From Euonymus europaeus (taxonomy: Eukaryota; Streptophyta; Magnoliopsida; Celastrales; Celastraceae): a DNA stretch of 64,000 nucleotides. A model generated the notes under the pieces. It ran no database searches. It had not been told where the DNA came from and was given only the letters and a program-made list of their open reading frames with translations. Location of the stretch: assembly GCA_963580455.1 (NCBI GenBank), contig OY756968.1, positions 2,889,544 through 2,953,543 of the forward strand. The letters are read 5' to 3'. Positions within the stretch are counted from its first letter, which is position 1. Every line of letters begins with the position of its first letter. This document shows positions 35,318-46,922 of this stretch, piece after piece. Position numbers and translations under genes: made by a program.

Positions 35318-38300
35318 TCAGATAGAGATGACCGAGTCCCCATCACTGCTGCTGCTGCTGCTGCTTTCACTACTTTCACTGCTGCTGCTTGTAGTTGAAG
35401 TTTGTTTTTCCCTCTTCACTGCCTCTATCATCTGGGCTCTCAGTGCTTCTGCCGCATTACGACCCTTGTCTGCTTCATCACCACTATCATCTACATCAGC
35501 AATCTCATCATCAGTGTCATTATTATGCCTCGCATTCATGTCAAACCCAACATCAACTTTCTGCTCATCTGGGTTCCCCTCAACGGGTGAGGCAGCACCG
35601 AAAAGGTCATCAATATCTATATCTTCATGATCCTCGGTTTCATCATTCTTAGGACCTGGTGAGGCAACAGATATGTTTGGTTGATCAGACGGAGATTCAG
35701 CAACCCCCTTACTAGCTCCATTTGCACCTAAAACCGAGCAAATGTTAATATATATCTAAAGGCATGGCTTAACAGGTCAAATTAGAATATACTGCAATCA
35801 ACTGTTTGCAAGTTAATATATTATAGGATACTAGTTAGAAACCTCCTTTGCACAGCATTTGCCTTCTTTAGTGACTTCAAAATTCCATCATTATATAAGG
35901 AAGGGCAGTTAATTTTAGGTACTAAACTGCAGGCGACCTTAGTAGTTATTAGCTAGGAATTACTTGCATGATTACAAAATACATGCAACAGAAGTATCAC
36001 CAAAAGAAAAAAGAGAGAAGAAAAAATTCCTCCTCATTTCTAGTATCTCGGATCAGTAGTGACAAAGTGAACACATACAAATGTCAGACTCAGTGGACAA
36101 AAAGTGGTAAATCATCAGCCCAATAATGTTAATATTACGACAGGATCTTTTTCTGTCTTATTTTTCTTCTCCTGCTCCTACCCATAGTCTTGTCCCTTGT
36201 AATTCCCGCTCCTCCCTTACCAACTATCTACACTATGATTGCTAAAAGATCCATTGCAGGTTTTTCCGTTCCTCGAAAATGAAAGAAATATCTATCAAAG
36301 TTGACTCAACACTTTCTAATTGGAGTAGGAAAACATAGACTAGTGAAGATTATCCCTAACTCCAACACAGGGTTTTTCCTCATTCATATACATTAGCACT
36401 TGGGTGCAAAATGGTTGCAGCACACATAAGCAGACCTTAAAAGGTTGCTGCCACATGGTCTACAATCCCTACTCACTCATGTGGCGAGAGTCAAACCACA
36501 ATTTGAAGAAGGTATATGATAAAAAAAATTATTGGCTTCTTGGAGTAATAAACATGATAATCCCTATAAATTACTGCTAATAGTATTGCATTTAATATTC
36601 CCCCAAAGTCGTCCACAATATGACTAGTCAAAATAAAGATGTGGTTTAAGAAGACAGACCAACCTATTACATCAGCTTATCATGAACAAAAAATGAAAGC
36701 AAATGACTGCTTAATGAAATGGGACTAAAACAAACAGTATACAGATCAGCCGGAAAAATAGTGTCATGTGAGTTCATTAAAGTGTAACAATGGTCGATAA
36801 GAAAAATTGAGAATGTCCTAAAAGGCAGCACAATGAGAATGAGACTAATCTTCTCTGAGTGACAAAAGATTCATGAACAAACGTTTTCATCTCCATAGCT
36901 GAATAATACAAGTATACAACAAAGCATCACATCGAAAAACTTATCACCAAAGAAAGGATACAAACCTGGAATCTCTGGCTCTCCAATATCAATTCGTTCC
37001 ACCTCCACCTGTACCAAGTTGTACAAAGTTAAGGTTAAACCAATTTAAAGAATGAGAATCGATTTCATAATTATGCTGTCTGGATATTAGATGAGTATTA
37101 TCACCATGTTGACATTGTATCCACACAAAATTTAAGGATTGAGAGGCTCCACAACAATGCAACCCTAGACGACACCATAGTAAAAAATCCTACTTGCAAA
37201 TAGCCGTATGGTTGCACTTTTAGAAGTAGTTTAATACTATTTCCTATCAGACCAATTTAATTCTATATGAAAACATTTCAAATTACCAATTAAAAGAATG
37301 CCAAATGTTTTTCACTAGAATCCCCGACCCATAGCCAAACTCGCAGGAGTAGTTTCTGGAAAAGTTCCCTTTGATTATTATTTTTTGAGGACGCGGAACC
37401 TCTCCAAATGTTAGGCCTCATTGGACCGACCTTGCAGAGTGAGCAACAGAGAATAACAACCCCCTGCAAGCCACTAGCGTCACTAAAATGAAAGTATTAC
37501 ATGAGGTTTCAAACCCAAAACCTCTAAGTTTTAAGGCTGGTCCAAGAATCCCTCCCCATGTAACGAGGCAAACCTTGTTCAGGTATTATTGGAAACTAAT
37601 GCTAATCCAATTGGATCCTGCAAAGACAGTTCCAGCATCAAGACATTCCAAAAAACCAATTAATAGAAAGCATAAGTTTAGCTACGAACTGATTACAAAA
37701 AAAAAAAGAAAAAAGAAGAAGCATGCGGAGAGTGATATCAAAATATCAAACTGCAATTGGAGTAACAAAATTGAATTTTCAACTAGAATTTTCTTGGTAC
37801 CAACAGATTCTGCTTCTTGAATTTGTCATCAATCATGAAATAGGATTGCAATAAAGTGCAGAGTTCATTCCCCTTATTAAACTCGAACAATTCAAACAAC
37901 TTCCAATTCTTTTTCTCCGGCATAAACCACATTAAAGAAAATATTCTAGAGCAACCTGATATTGATCAACCAAGTAACTGGAATCAGAAACTCACCGCCA
38001 CTGGAGGAATCGCGCTCCGACCGGTATTCACTGATTTAGACGACTTTCCAGCTGGAGATAGCCGAGACTCTACTGCCGGCGTAGATTCACCCGGCACTCG
38101 GAGCCGCCTAAGCTGACTGACAGCCCGGTGAAGGCGCTCCAACCTGAACGTCTCACCATCGAAAAATAAAACGGCATCGTTCTCCTTGTAATCCTCGCTA
38201 CATCCTTCAAAGGTCACTTTCTGTTTCCCAGCCTGGTTGTTTTGGAACTCCAAGGAAACCCTATTGTCTTTCTTCTTATTCAACAATCCCGGCTTTGTCT

Positions 38301-38551
38301 TATCGATCGAGGCCGGCTTAAAGTCATCTACAACATTACCCCAAATTCACAGATTAAATTAAAAAATTGTTCGATCGCTATTCAAGAGATAAATTCGTGT
38401 TTGATCTCCCCAATTTCGCTCTCCGCGACTTACATCGAAGAGTAGAGTACTTGTTGGAGGTATCGTCATTGAAGGAGGAGCCGAGGGAGAGTGAGTACCA
38501 TTGATCAGGTCGGGGACCGTTCTTGGGCTCCTCTTTGGCATTGTTGGCCAT
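35318..38551 (-). CDS. ELL-associated factor (EAF) family transcription elongation protein
   Basis: Four exons (38434-38551, 37996-38327, 36966-37008, 35318-35727) encode 300 residues. Residues about 17-115 match the EAF N-terminal domain: WYSLSLGSSFNDD, KYSTLRYDFKPASIDKTKPG, VSLEFQNNQAGKQKVTFEG and DAVLFFDGETFRLERLHRAV. EAF proteins partner ELL and support RNA polymerase II elongation in the nucleus. The C-terminal part is acidic (DEDIDIDDLFG; DDEIADVDDSGDEADK) and ends in a Ser-rich run encoded by repeated AGC/TCA-type codons, a likely activation region. Introns 2 and 3 are about 1 and 1.2 kb. Site II-like motifs stand upstream. The start at 38551 is the first ATG giving the conserved beginning. 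Confidence 0.9.
35340..35392. repeat. Trinucleotide repeat coding poly-Ser
   Basis: Runs of GCT/CTG on the plus strand, reading AGC codons on the minus strand, encode most of the Ser-rich C-terminus of the EAF protein. Length is probably variable between individuals, as for other coding microsatellites. Confidence 0.75.
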
Positions 38552-38802
38552 TCTCGTGGAAGAAAGAATGCAGAGAAGCTAAAGATATCCCGATAGACCA
38601 GCCTTCTGCTGACGTGGCAATATCCGGATGCTCTACAGTGTATATTTAGCGTTGATGGGGAGTATGCAGGGTATTGCCGTGTACTAGTAGACGCTAGAGG
38701 GACTTGCAATGACAGGGACAGCCGAATTCTTGGGGTAGCAGACTAGCAGTGAGGTGTTCAAGGTCGTACTGTTGGTTTCATAGAATTCCAAAACTGAACC
38801 AT

Positions 38803-38918
38803 AAGCCCAAAAGACTAAAGGGTACTCATGGGCCTTTTTCTCGATTTCCATTTTGGACCTTTTGGGGCCTCTGGGCCCAAAAAGTCCATCGATGGACATT
38901 GTGTAATTGGGTTAGGCC
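38803..38918. promoter_or_regulatory. Site II-like motifs upstream of EAF
   Basis: AGCCCA, TGGGCC, GGGCCC and TTAGGCC occur within 120 bp, 250-370 bp before the EAF start codon. They resemble TCP-bound site II elements. Inferred from motif density. Confidence 0.4.
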
Positions 38919-40910
38919 AACTTTTTTTTTTATAAAAATTATAGGTAGATCCATTTCCTATAAAGGATAAATTATTCATTTAAATTTATTTGTTATTAGA
39001 TTTAACTTTAAGATTTTTTTGTAATTAAGTTTTTTTATGGATTAAATTATATAAGTGTCATTTAAAATATAAAAAATTGTTTCATTAGCGTATACAGAAA
39101 CCAAATATGCTGAGCATACACGAGCCCGTTAAGATTTAGGGAATTCGTTTCCCTTAGGTTTGACACTTATTATTTAAATTATAACATTAAAATCCGATAC
39201 ACGAACCCGTTATAATTTATCGAATCTGGAAGATTTGATAACTAATAGTCAACAAATTGGAATTCGTTTATCAACAGATTTTTTTTTTCATTTGAACACA
39301 TTTCAATAATTCTTTTAGTTGCGTTAATAGGCGCAATTGCTGCCACTCGTCAGTACCAATGGTAGGTCATGGGGTTACTGATGATAGAAATTGCCCTTCG
39401 GTGGCTGAAGCTTTGAAAGACAAAGAAGTCATCAAGTCTTGTTTGCGGAACTAGTTTGACTGCAGCTATCTATCTTCATAAATGGCTCTCTGGTGTTGAT
39501 CAATCAATGTGTTCTGGTTCCATTTCATTTCAAAGAAAAACGACGCAACCCAACCTAGTCAGATGGTATCAACAACCTAAACCTACTTTCTTATTGATAG
39601 CCGCAGTAATCAAGATGAAATTTGTTTTGTCTTATCACGTTTAATTTTATTTAATTCTATTTGAAGATTATTCGTGTATAAATAGAAATATGATTGGAAT
39701 CCGAATTAATTTTTGGATGAATTAATTTTTTTAATAAGTCCACTATTTTGATCCGATCTACGATTCATCCCTTTTTTTACCCGTTCGAATGAGGCCCTTT
39801 CACTTAAGGTCCTGTAAGAACCCCAATTTACCAACCGGCCCAGCCCATATTCGAAGAACTCGAGGCCCACACTATGACTTGAACTAGGTAGTGTACTTTA
39901 GATCCAAACCGTCCAATGTTAATGGAACTGCTCAAATGGGTCAACAGTCGGCATGCTATTGCTAGGCAGCAGTCAACAGATAAGGTAAGATTTGGTTGCC
40001 GTGTTGGGTTGTTGAGTTCAACACTTTGTAGCCCAATATTTGAATTGGATGTTAGCCCACCCTCACCTTGTAAATCCAAGATTAGTGGCCGAACTATTTC
40101 GTTTATTTTGATCCCAAGCTTATCTAAATATCTAGCTATGTTGTTTATTTATACTGTTTTAATCTTCCCGAATAACTCCATGATTTTGTCTGGCTTTTGT
40201 GTGGTCTATTCATGCATAGGGAAGAGCTTCGGCGGTCCACTGTCAACCACTGAGAAGTGAGAATGGACCAAATCTGGTCACTAAGTTACTGGTGATAAAA
40301 GTTTGGATAGGATAACATAGAAAATGTACGAGGTATTTATATATTCGATTCACTTTTGAATATATCTAATTTATTATATCTGAATCTATTTAAATTCGAA
40401 CCAAAATAAGACAATAATCCAATTCGATTCGAGTTATGACACCCCCTACCCCTACCACTAGTGCCTGACTAGATGCCCGTACCATATTTGACCAAATCTG
40501 GAAGCCAATCAACTCGTCCTCCTTTTAAAAAAATTCGTATTCCTCGTGAGGTGAGTGAACTCGTCTATCTTTTTCTGGTTTTGGTTGGTTGCCATCACAA
40601 TATCACATATTTGCCTGTCGTCATCTATAAGCAAAGAGTAACTTGTTTTGTTCTTGGGGATGGAACCATTTGTACACTCTTAATTTCTAGTGTCACCCCA
40701 TAATATGTTAAAAAACTCAAATCTAAAACACCCCACAAAAATTGAGGGTAAGTTCTTCATTTCGTATAGAAGTTAGGTTTTTCCTATTCTGTGACAAAAT
40801 TTCTTGCACTAGGATAACGTCGCTCAGTCTGTTACTTCTTCCTTTCTGGCTTTTTATACCAATGTGATATATTTTCAGGTGCATATTTTAATAGGGCGAT
40901 TAAGGTAAGG
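38919..40910. other. Gene-free intergenic region
   Basis: No supported gene. Open frames at 39456, 39916 and 40473 have no family resemblance. Phrases such as TTAGGGAATTCGTTTCCCTTAG near 39136 recur in diverged form near 49110-49270, suggesting old dispersed repeat sequence. Confidence 0.4.
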
Positions 40911-41276
40911 ATGGAGAGAGACGATTCTAAAGTTGACGAAGGAGAAGCGCAATATATATTGCCTGTAGAGGTAGTGCCGTTTTGTTGGAAGTTCTCAGCG
41001 AAGAGGCTTCAGAACCTGTTTGAGTACGCGGGTTGTGTGGCCAAGCTGAGGACAGAGAAGGAGAGCAGTGCCCAGCCTTTTGTGACGGATAATGGGAACT
41101 TCATTGTGGATTTGTATTTCAAAAAGGACATTGGGGATTTGAAGATTGCCAATGATAAGATTTTGAGGCTTGCTGGGGTGGTGAAGCACGGCATGTTTCT
41201 GGATATGGCTTCTACAGTGATTGTTGCTGGAGAGCTGGGGATCACCATCAAGAATCATGGGGAGAAGTGGAATTAG
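40911..41276 (+). pseudogene. Ribose-5-phosphate isomerase C-terminal fragment with intact frame
   Basis: An uninterrupted frame of 121 residues. From about residue 17 it matches the C-terminal half of plant plastid ribose-5-phosphate isomerase A: LPVEVVPFCWKFSAKRLQNL, FVTDNGNFIVDLYFKKDIGD, GVVKHGMFLDMASTVIVAGE and LGITIKNHG. Full enzymes have about 240-280 residues. The N-terminal half, with the catalytic Asp, Lys and Glu residues (the DGADE and KGGGGALxREK regions), is absent and not found upstream, so it cannot be a working isomerase. The first 16 residues (MERDDSKVDEGEAQYI) are novel. Either a truncated duplicate or retrocopy, or a small expressed protein that keeps the oligomerisation half. 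The lack of any stop or frameshift is notable. Confidence 0.7.
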
Positions 41277-42494
41277 TTCTTTTTGATTGAGAGGTTATCT
41301 AACATTGTTACCTGTTTAGGAGCTTAGCTATGATTTGGTGATTTCCCCTCGTTCAAAGGAGAATATTTATTGCTGTAATAGGAGAGGGATTAGCTTATTT
41401 GATACAAGTTTTAGGAAGGGCTTACTCAAGTTTTGATGTAACTTGTGTTGTGGCAGAATTTAGAAAGGAATAGTTGGAAAAATTGGCTTTTGTTGGCAGC
41501 TGAATGATCTTCTTAGGGAAGTTCATGCCATCACGTAAGGGTAGCATTTTGATGATTTATCAATACTTGGTGAATTGATGGAGTCTATTGGTAGCCAATT
41601 TTCTTATCATTTATGGTTTTCCTCACTCTGCTGGGGGTGTGGGTGTTGCTTATCTCATCGGTATGTTTCTTATTTTGCATATTTCACATTATATTCAATT
41701 TGTTTGTTCAATGGAAAGATTAGGGGAATCCGTATGTAGCTATAACATATCTGGACTCTGGAGAGGCCAATGATCATTTATGTGTACAAGGTCTGCTCTT
41801 TTCTTCTATGTGATTTTATTTCCAAATCATCTGCCTTTTGGTCTGATTCACCATTGTTGATAAAATAAGCGTCTGGGGCCGAGTGCTTCCCTCTTTAGTT
41901 ATGGGGTGTTGCGGTATTCTACGGAGAGAGGTTTCTGATCGTGGCGCACATTGAAAACCAGGGGCTCCACGGCCACTCGGCTGCTCTAGTCTCTGCAGTT
42001 GAAGCGAGGGATTTCCCTACATTTTACCATTCAGGAAAGTAAAAAAAGATAGTTCTTGTCTATATTCTGAAGGTGTGGTGGTTACTATCTTTCGAGTGCA
42101 TTGCGTGGTTCTTACTCTTCTTCATATTCGCTTTAGGTGTGTGTAGACAGTAGGAGACTCTTTAGCAATTGGTTGCTCTTCCTCTATATTTGCAAGGTTT
42201 CACTCGAGAATAAAGTTTCTCCGCTTTGCGACATCATCGATTTGCTCAAAGAACAACAAGTGACGCAGCCTTGATAAGGTTTGCTGATTTTCTTTTTTTG
42301 TTTCACAGTGATTTATTGCATTCATGATGTCAGTAATGGTGAAACATTTTGAGGGCATTTGTTAAATTGTATACAATTCATTGCAGTTTTTGTCTAAGCT
42401 CAATTTCAATTTTTATAGACTGATGCAGTCACACTGGAAGGCTGGTTGGTTGATTCACCTCATATCTGGATGCGGGATTCTAATGTGACTACTT
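41277..42494. other. Intergenic region after the isomerase fragment
   Basis: No supported gene. 41280-41800 could be a 3' UTR of the isomerase-like transcript. 41880-42300 has higher GC than its surroundings but no open frame with family resemblance. Confidence 0.35.
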
Positions 42495-42612
42495 CATAAC
42501 AACTTTGACAGTGGCACCGGCACCGGCAGCTTGAGAATTTTCCTTCACGGAGGAGGTGCCGCGATTGTGAGCTCTGCAAATATTTTGATCTGATGAGTTC
42601 TTTCAGAACTTT

Positions 42613-43149
42613 TTATCTAGTCCGCACAGCCTCTTCTCTTATAGTCTCCAAAGCAGGCTTCCTTGATCTACAAGAAGCAAATCTGTACTTAAACTCCGAC
42701 ACCTGGAACTCCTCCAACCCATCAAAACTCAATCTGGATTGACTCCCATCTGGGGACTTCTCTCGAACTTCGGCGCCGCCACATCCAAATTCAGACTCTG
42801 GCAAAACCCTCGCTTTCCCGCCGGATATCCGCTTGGCAGCAGAATTACCCGCCAGGAAATACACAGCCATGTCGGCCGCTGAGACAACAGAACTCGATCT
42901 CTTCATCGGGAACATGAGGTACATATTTCCAGCCTCCAATTCCTCATCCGCACTTAGAGGGGAAAACCTCCTGCCAATATTAAGAGACTGAGAATTCACT
43001 AAAAAGAAGTTGGGACACTCCAACATAAGCTCCGCCGCCTTCACCGGGTCACGGAACTGCCGTACTTTGCCGCTCGGAAAAATCACCCTTGCTGGCTTGC
43101 TGGTCTTCATCAAAGGCACCGCTATTGTACAAGAAGCGTAGTTCCCCAT
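42613..43149 (-). CDS. PADRE/DUF4228 protein
   Basis: A single exon of 178 residues. It begins MGNYASC, with Gly2 and Cys7 suiting N-myristoylation and membrane attachment. The DUF4228 (PADRE) core follows: ARVIFPSGKVRQFRDPVKAA, ELMLECPNFFLVNSQSL, IGRRFSPLSADEELEAGNMY and LMFPMKRSSS. The C-terminal half is polar, ending EFKYRFASCRSRKPALETI. PADRE genes are plant-specific and respond to pathogens and abiotic stress; the biochemical role is unknown. A TATATTTA-type TATA box stands about 130 bp before the ATG. The ATG at 43149 begins the conserved MGNY start. Confidence 0.92.
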   Translation of the reverse strand: MGNYASCTIAVPLMKTSKPARVIFPSGKVRQFRDPVKAAELMLECPNFFLVNSQSLNIGRRFSPLSADEELEAGNMYLMFPMKRSSSVVSAADMAVYFLAGNSAAKRISGGKARVLPESEFGCGGAEVREKSPDGSQSRLSFDGLEEFQVSEFKYRFASCRSRKPALETIREEAVRTR

Positions 43150-43276
43150 ATGAACAGAAGCAGTTATTCAGTTAAAGATCAATAGAAGTAGTTCTCGCTT
43201 TCTCTCTAAATCTCTCTATTTGTTCGTTGAAGAAGAATAATGTGATGATGAGAAGGAATGTGGGTGGTGGTGGGCT

Positions 43277-43284
43277 TATTTATA
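43277..43284 (-). promoter_or_regulatory. TATA box of the PADRE/DUF4228 gene
   Basis: Minus-strand CTATAAATAAG, about 128 bp before the start codon, with AG-rich leader sequence between. A good match to the plant TATA consensus TATAAATA. Confidence 0.6.
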
Positions 43285-45180
43285 GTCTCACAAGAGAGTG
43301 AGTCAAAAGGTTTGGCTTGTGGGATGGAAAAGTAAGAGACTACGCGCTTGTGAATTGTTTACTAATGGTGGTTTGGCTTCGCGTTGTTGGTCTTTTTATG
43401 TCCGCAAAATGCCAAGACGCGTGCCGGGTTGGCTAAAATTGAAGTTGCGTCTCTTGGTTCTTCTTTTATCTTTGTTGAAATGCGCGTGGACCTACTTCTT
43501 TCTTAGCTGACTAGCTGTTGTCTTCTTTTATCTTAGTTGTATCTGTGTTTGATAGGACATCATTAAATGACACTTCACCCTGCAACAAGTGTCAGAAATA
43601 TTAATCTCGCACACACGACGAATAACAGAGCAAAAAAATACAGTAGAGGTAGATTACGAAATTTAGCTCTGTTTACGTTCACTAAATCTTTGATTTTTAA
43701 GTATTACGACAAATTTAGTATCGTATCATAGCACGAAGGCTAAATAAGCCGAGTGTTGTTTGATATAACATAAGTTTTAATAACATATAAGTTATTAATT
43801 TATTATAAGAGGTATGTAAATTAATTTAATAATAAAATAAAAATTATCGAATATGAATTTTATTGGGAGAAACTTTATGCTTTGAGTTTAAATAAGTATA
43901 TTTTTTTCGAAATCTAACAAATATTTTCAAAGATAAAAGAGCAAATATGTGAGAGAGCGGGAGTAATATGAAAAATTGAGAGAATTTTTTTAGTATGTCA
44001 CTAATGTGATTGTTGATCGAAGAAATTAAAAGCTTATAAACTCACTCATGTCCAACCAAACGTATGCTCTACTCCCCACTCACACAACTTCTCATTTTCT
44101 GGAGTTTTGAGGTATAAAATAATTATTCTTTACGAGCCACTTTATTTAACAACAATCCCATATACTAAACATGTTCTGGAGTGGTTTGAATTCCCTACTC
44201 AATAGGTAATATTGTCTTGAGGTAAGAGACCCACACGCAATTAACACTGGCTTATCTTTATTTGGAACACAATCTTGCATGCTTATCTTTGTCTGTTTGT
44301 AGACACCATAATAAAGACCAGAAGCACACCTCAAATACCTCATGCACTAAACGTTTAACGGTCGGTGGATGGGATAGAAGGATGTGTTACTGGGGACCCA
44401 AATTAACTAGCTAGGCAAGGCAAGGCAAGGCATGTGTACTATAACACTACAAGTATATATACGGATATAAAGACAGCTTATACAAGATGCTATTATAGCA
44501 ACCATATCCATCAAGGAAGCCCATCATTCCTTTGTTTCTTGTATACGGTGGAAAATCAACTGAAGACAAATGACTTGAAACTTAGAAGACAACAAGGCCA
44601 ACCAACAAACCGGTTTGTTATTTTTGTTTATCCTGATTCCTGAACGAGTAGCAGCACACATTGCTTATATTAATACTCCATCAGTTTAGAAAATGAGGCA
44701 GGAAAGTGCACATGGAAGTTTCTCAACTGTTGATAGCTCTTGATGATGTACTGATAAATTGTTTGTTATTTGATCAAGATCTATTCATGAAGTCAGTATA
44801 GTTGTATTCAACTATATTAAATCATAGTCAACTAGTTGAAGTGTCACTTGATCAAGATCTATTCAATTGGTATGCAGGACATTCATGAAGTCGTGTGTAG
44901 TTGCATCAACTGAATTAAACAATAGTCAACTAGTTGAGAGGCCATCAGTGAAGAAGGCCATATATACACACTGAGAAGAACAAAGAATCTGGTCGACCGG
45001 CCATAGATAAGAATCTTCAGCAAAGGAAATCAGATTTGATAAATGATAACTCGACATCGGTGCTTTTGTCTTTGTAATACAACTGATACTTAAAATTCAG
45101 ATTGAGAGCAACAGCAGCAGTGTGAAATTTTCTCCACACTGCAAGTAATTTGGAATTGATATTAATCTTTCTTTTACATA
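43285..45180. other. Intergenic region with MITE-like and tandem repeats
   Basis: 43745-44070 is AT-rich with ends (GTGTTGTTTGATA / GTCCAACCAAACG) resembling the Harbinger-like family at 11 and 20.6 kb. 44771-44940 holds a tandem duplication. 45100-45180 is the 3' flank of the SABATH gene and is repeated near 50210. No gene seen. Confidence 0.4.
44771..44940. repeat. Imperfect tandem duplication, two units
   Basis: Two units start TTGATCAAGATCTATTCA and end AATAGTCAACTAGTTGA (or ATAGTCAACTAGTTGAA). The second has about 18 extra bases (ATTGGTATGCAGGACATT) after the first 18 bp. Unit lengths are about 78 and 92 bp. Confidence 0.7.
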
Positions 45181-46557
45181 TTATTTGGAGACTGCATTCT
45201 TCTTAACAAGCATGAACAAGTTTTCCAACTTCTTAATTTTGGTAAAGGCGGGCTTCTTGGAGAATTCAAAAAGCTTTGCCGTATACCTTTCAAAAAGTTC
45301 ATCAATAACTTCAGAACCAAAGTGCTTGCTTAGGACAACTTCCATGGCTGCTCTGGTATGTGCACTACTACGTCGAGCATCCTCAGGAGTACTAAGCGTA
45401 GGTGGGTAATATGTCACCTCAACCTCTTCAATGCTGAGACAATTAATTTTAGAAGCCAAATCTTTTACTTCAGATGCAGTTGGTATGAAAATGGGAAGAT
45501 TGAACGAGTCCAGAAGAGCTTCACTCACTGTACCCTGCAATAAAATTCATTGACACACATACACATACACATACAATCAAGACAGATATAAACTACTTTA
45601 AAACGTCACCTCCTTTGCCATATCTCCAAGTGCATAAGCTAAACACTCAAAGACTTGCATTAGAATAGAGTCAGCAGGGGCGGTTCCCTCTGGCCGGCAT
45701 GGCATCAGAATGACCAGCAATCCATCTTCCGCCATCTCCATTGACCTCGACTTTAAAAATGCCTCCATGTCTGTTGAAAATTGAGCAGCATAAGCCTTGA
45801 CAACTTCATCGGGACTCCTGACATATGTAACTCTCCCCTTGTTCCATGTAACTGAGTCTACCTTTGTCACTTCATCAGGAACCTTTCTTAACCAATGAAG
45901 CGCAAAAGCCGAATGCATGAAATTAATAGAGGCCCTGGGGAATAGTTGTCCATGGAAGGAGCCGGCTACTCCTGCAGCAAAGTATTTTCTGTCTGCCGGA
46001 AGGGCTTGAAACAGGGTGTTGAAATCATTGGCAACATGGTCATTGAAAAATACAAGAAATTCCCGAGTTTTAGACTCGATGCCATGAGTCTTGAACTTGA
46101 GCTGCACTGAGTCCAATATAGTTTCGACCGAAGTAAAAGTGTTTGGTCCAACTGAACAGCCATAATCCACAATGGTGAAGGCTTCCTGGTTAGAATCGTC
46201 GCAGAACTTACCAATTTGAAGATGTTCTTTTATGGAATTTCTTAACAACACATTTGCCATATCTGATCCTGCTTTCTATACAGTGTTGGATGAAAGAAAC
46301 AAAATCATTTTCCTTATCTCAAAGCATATATATTGTATAGACAAAATTATAAATCATTCAATTCACAACTATTGTTATTTGATTTACTCAAAAAATGGAT
46401 ATTCTCAGTAAAGAGTCGACTAAATCAAATCAATCTAAATCCAAGGAGACAACAAAAAAATGCATATAACCCTAGAACGTAGGGAGACCTGGAACTTGGA
46501 GTTCTGTGTGTAGCTGTAGCGTCCATCTCCCCCATTCATTGGAATTGATTCCTCCAT
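45181..46557 (-). CDS. SABATH-family S-adenosylmethionine-dependent carboxyl methyltransferase
   Basis: Three exons (46489-46557, 45610-46275, 45181-45534) encode 362 residues, normal for the family. It begins MEESIPMNGGDGRYSYTQNS, the SABATH start with the Tyr and Gln/Asn residues that hold SAM and substrate. IVDYGCSVGPNTF is the SAM-binding loop, FLVFFNDHVANDFNTLF follows, then GSFHGQLFPRASINFMHSAF and ALHWLRKVPDEV. Members methylate carboxyl groups of salicylate, jasmonate, gibberellin, loganate or IAA, or xanthine nitrogens, in the cytosol. The start resembles the loganate methyltransferase/At5g37990-type branch, but the substrate cannot be fixed from sequence. Introns are at the family positions. 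A truncated tandem copy lies 4 kb away. Confidence 0.9.
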
Positions 46558-46922
46558 GGTCTGGTGGTGTGGCTGTGGTGTCGGTATACTCCCTTGCCCA
46601 AGATTCCTCTGATATTCTCGTTCCTCTGTATGTTCAAAAAAAACGAAAAAACTTATGTAAAGACCATGAGTAGTGCCGGCCGGCCGGCCTCAAAGAAAGA
46701 CAAAAACATGTTTTATTCATCTTAATTATTAACAAAATGACAAAAAATACGTCCACTAATGTCAAAACAAATAACTAAATAGCCGGGCCTTTTTTTTCCT
46801 CCTTTTTCTGGTGAACATAACTTGCATACATTTGGAGCATTGTTGTTCCATGTTTGACCATTTTTAGAGTGTATTTGGATTGATTGACGTGAAGGGAGGG
46901 GAATGGAAGAAAAATTGACTCT
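46558..46922. other. SABATH upstream region
   Basis: Presumed promoter of the intact SABATH gene. The first 100 bp or so are repeated upstream of the decayed copy (51072-51165). No gene seen. Confidence 0.45.

Noticed and set aside
35395..35652. Plus-strand proteins opposite the EAF last exon
   Set aside because: These are antisense readings of the Ser- and Asp-rich coding sequence of the EAF gene.
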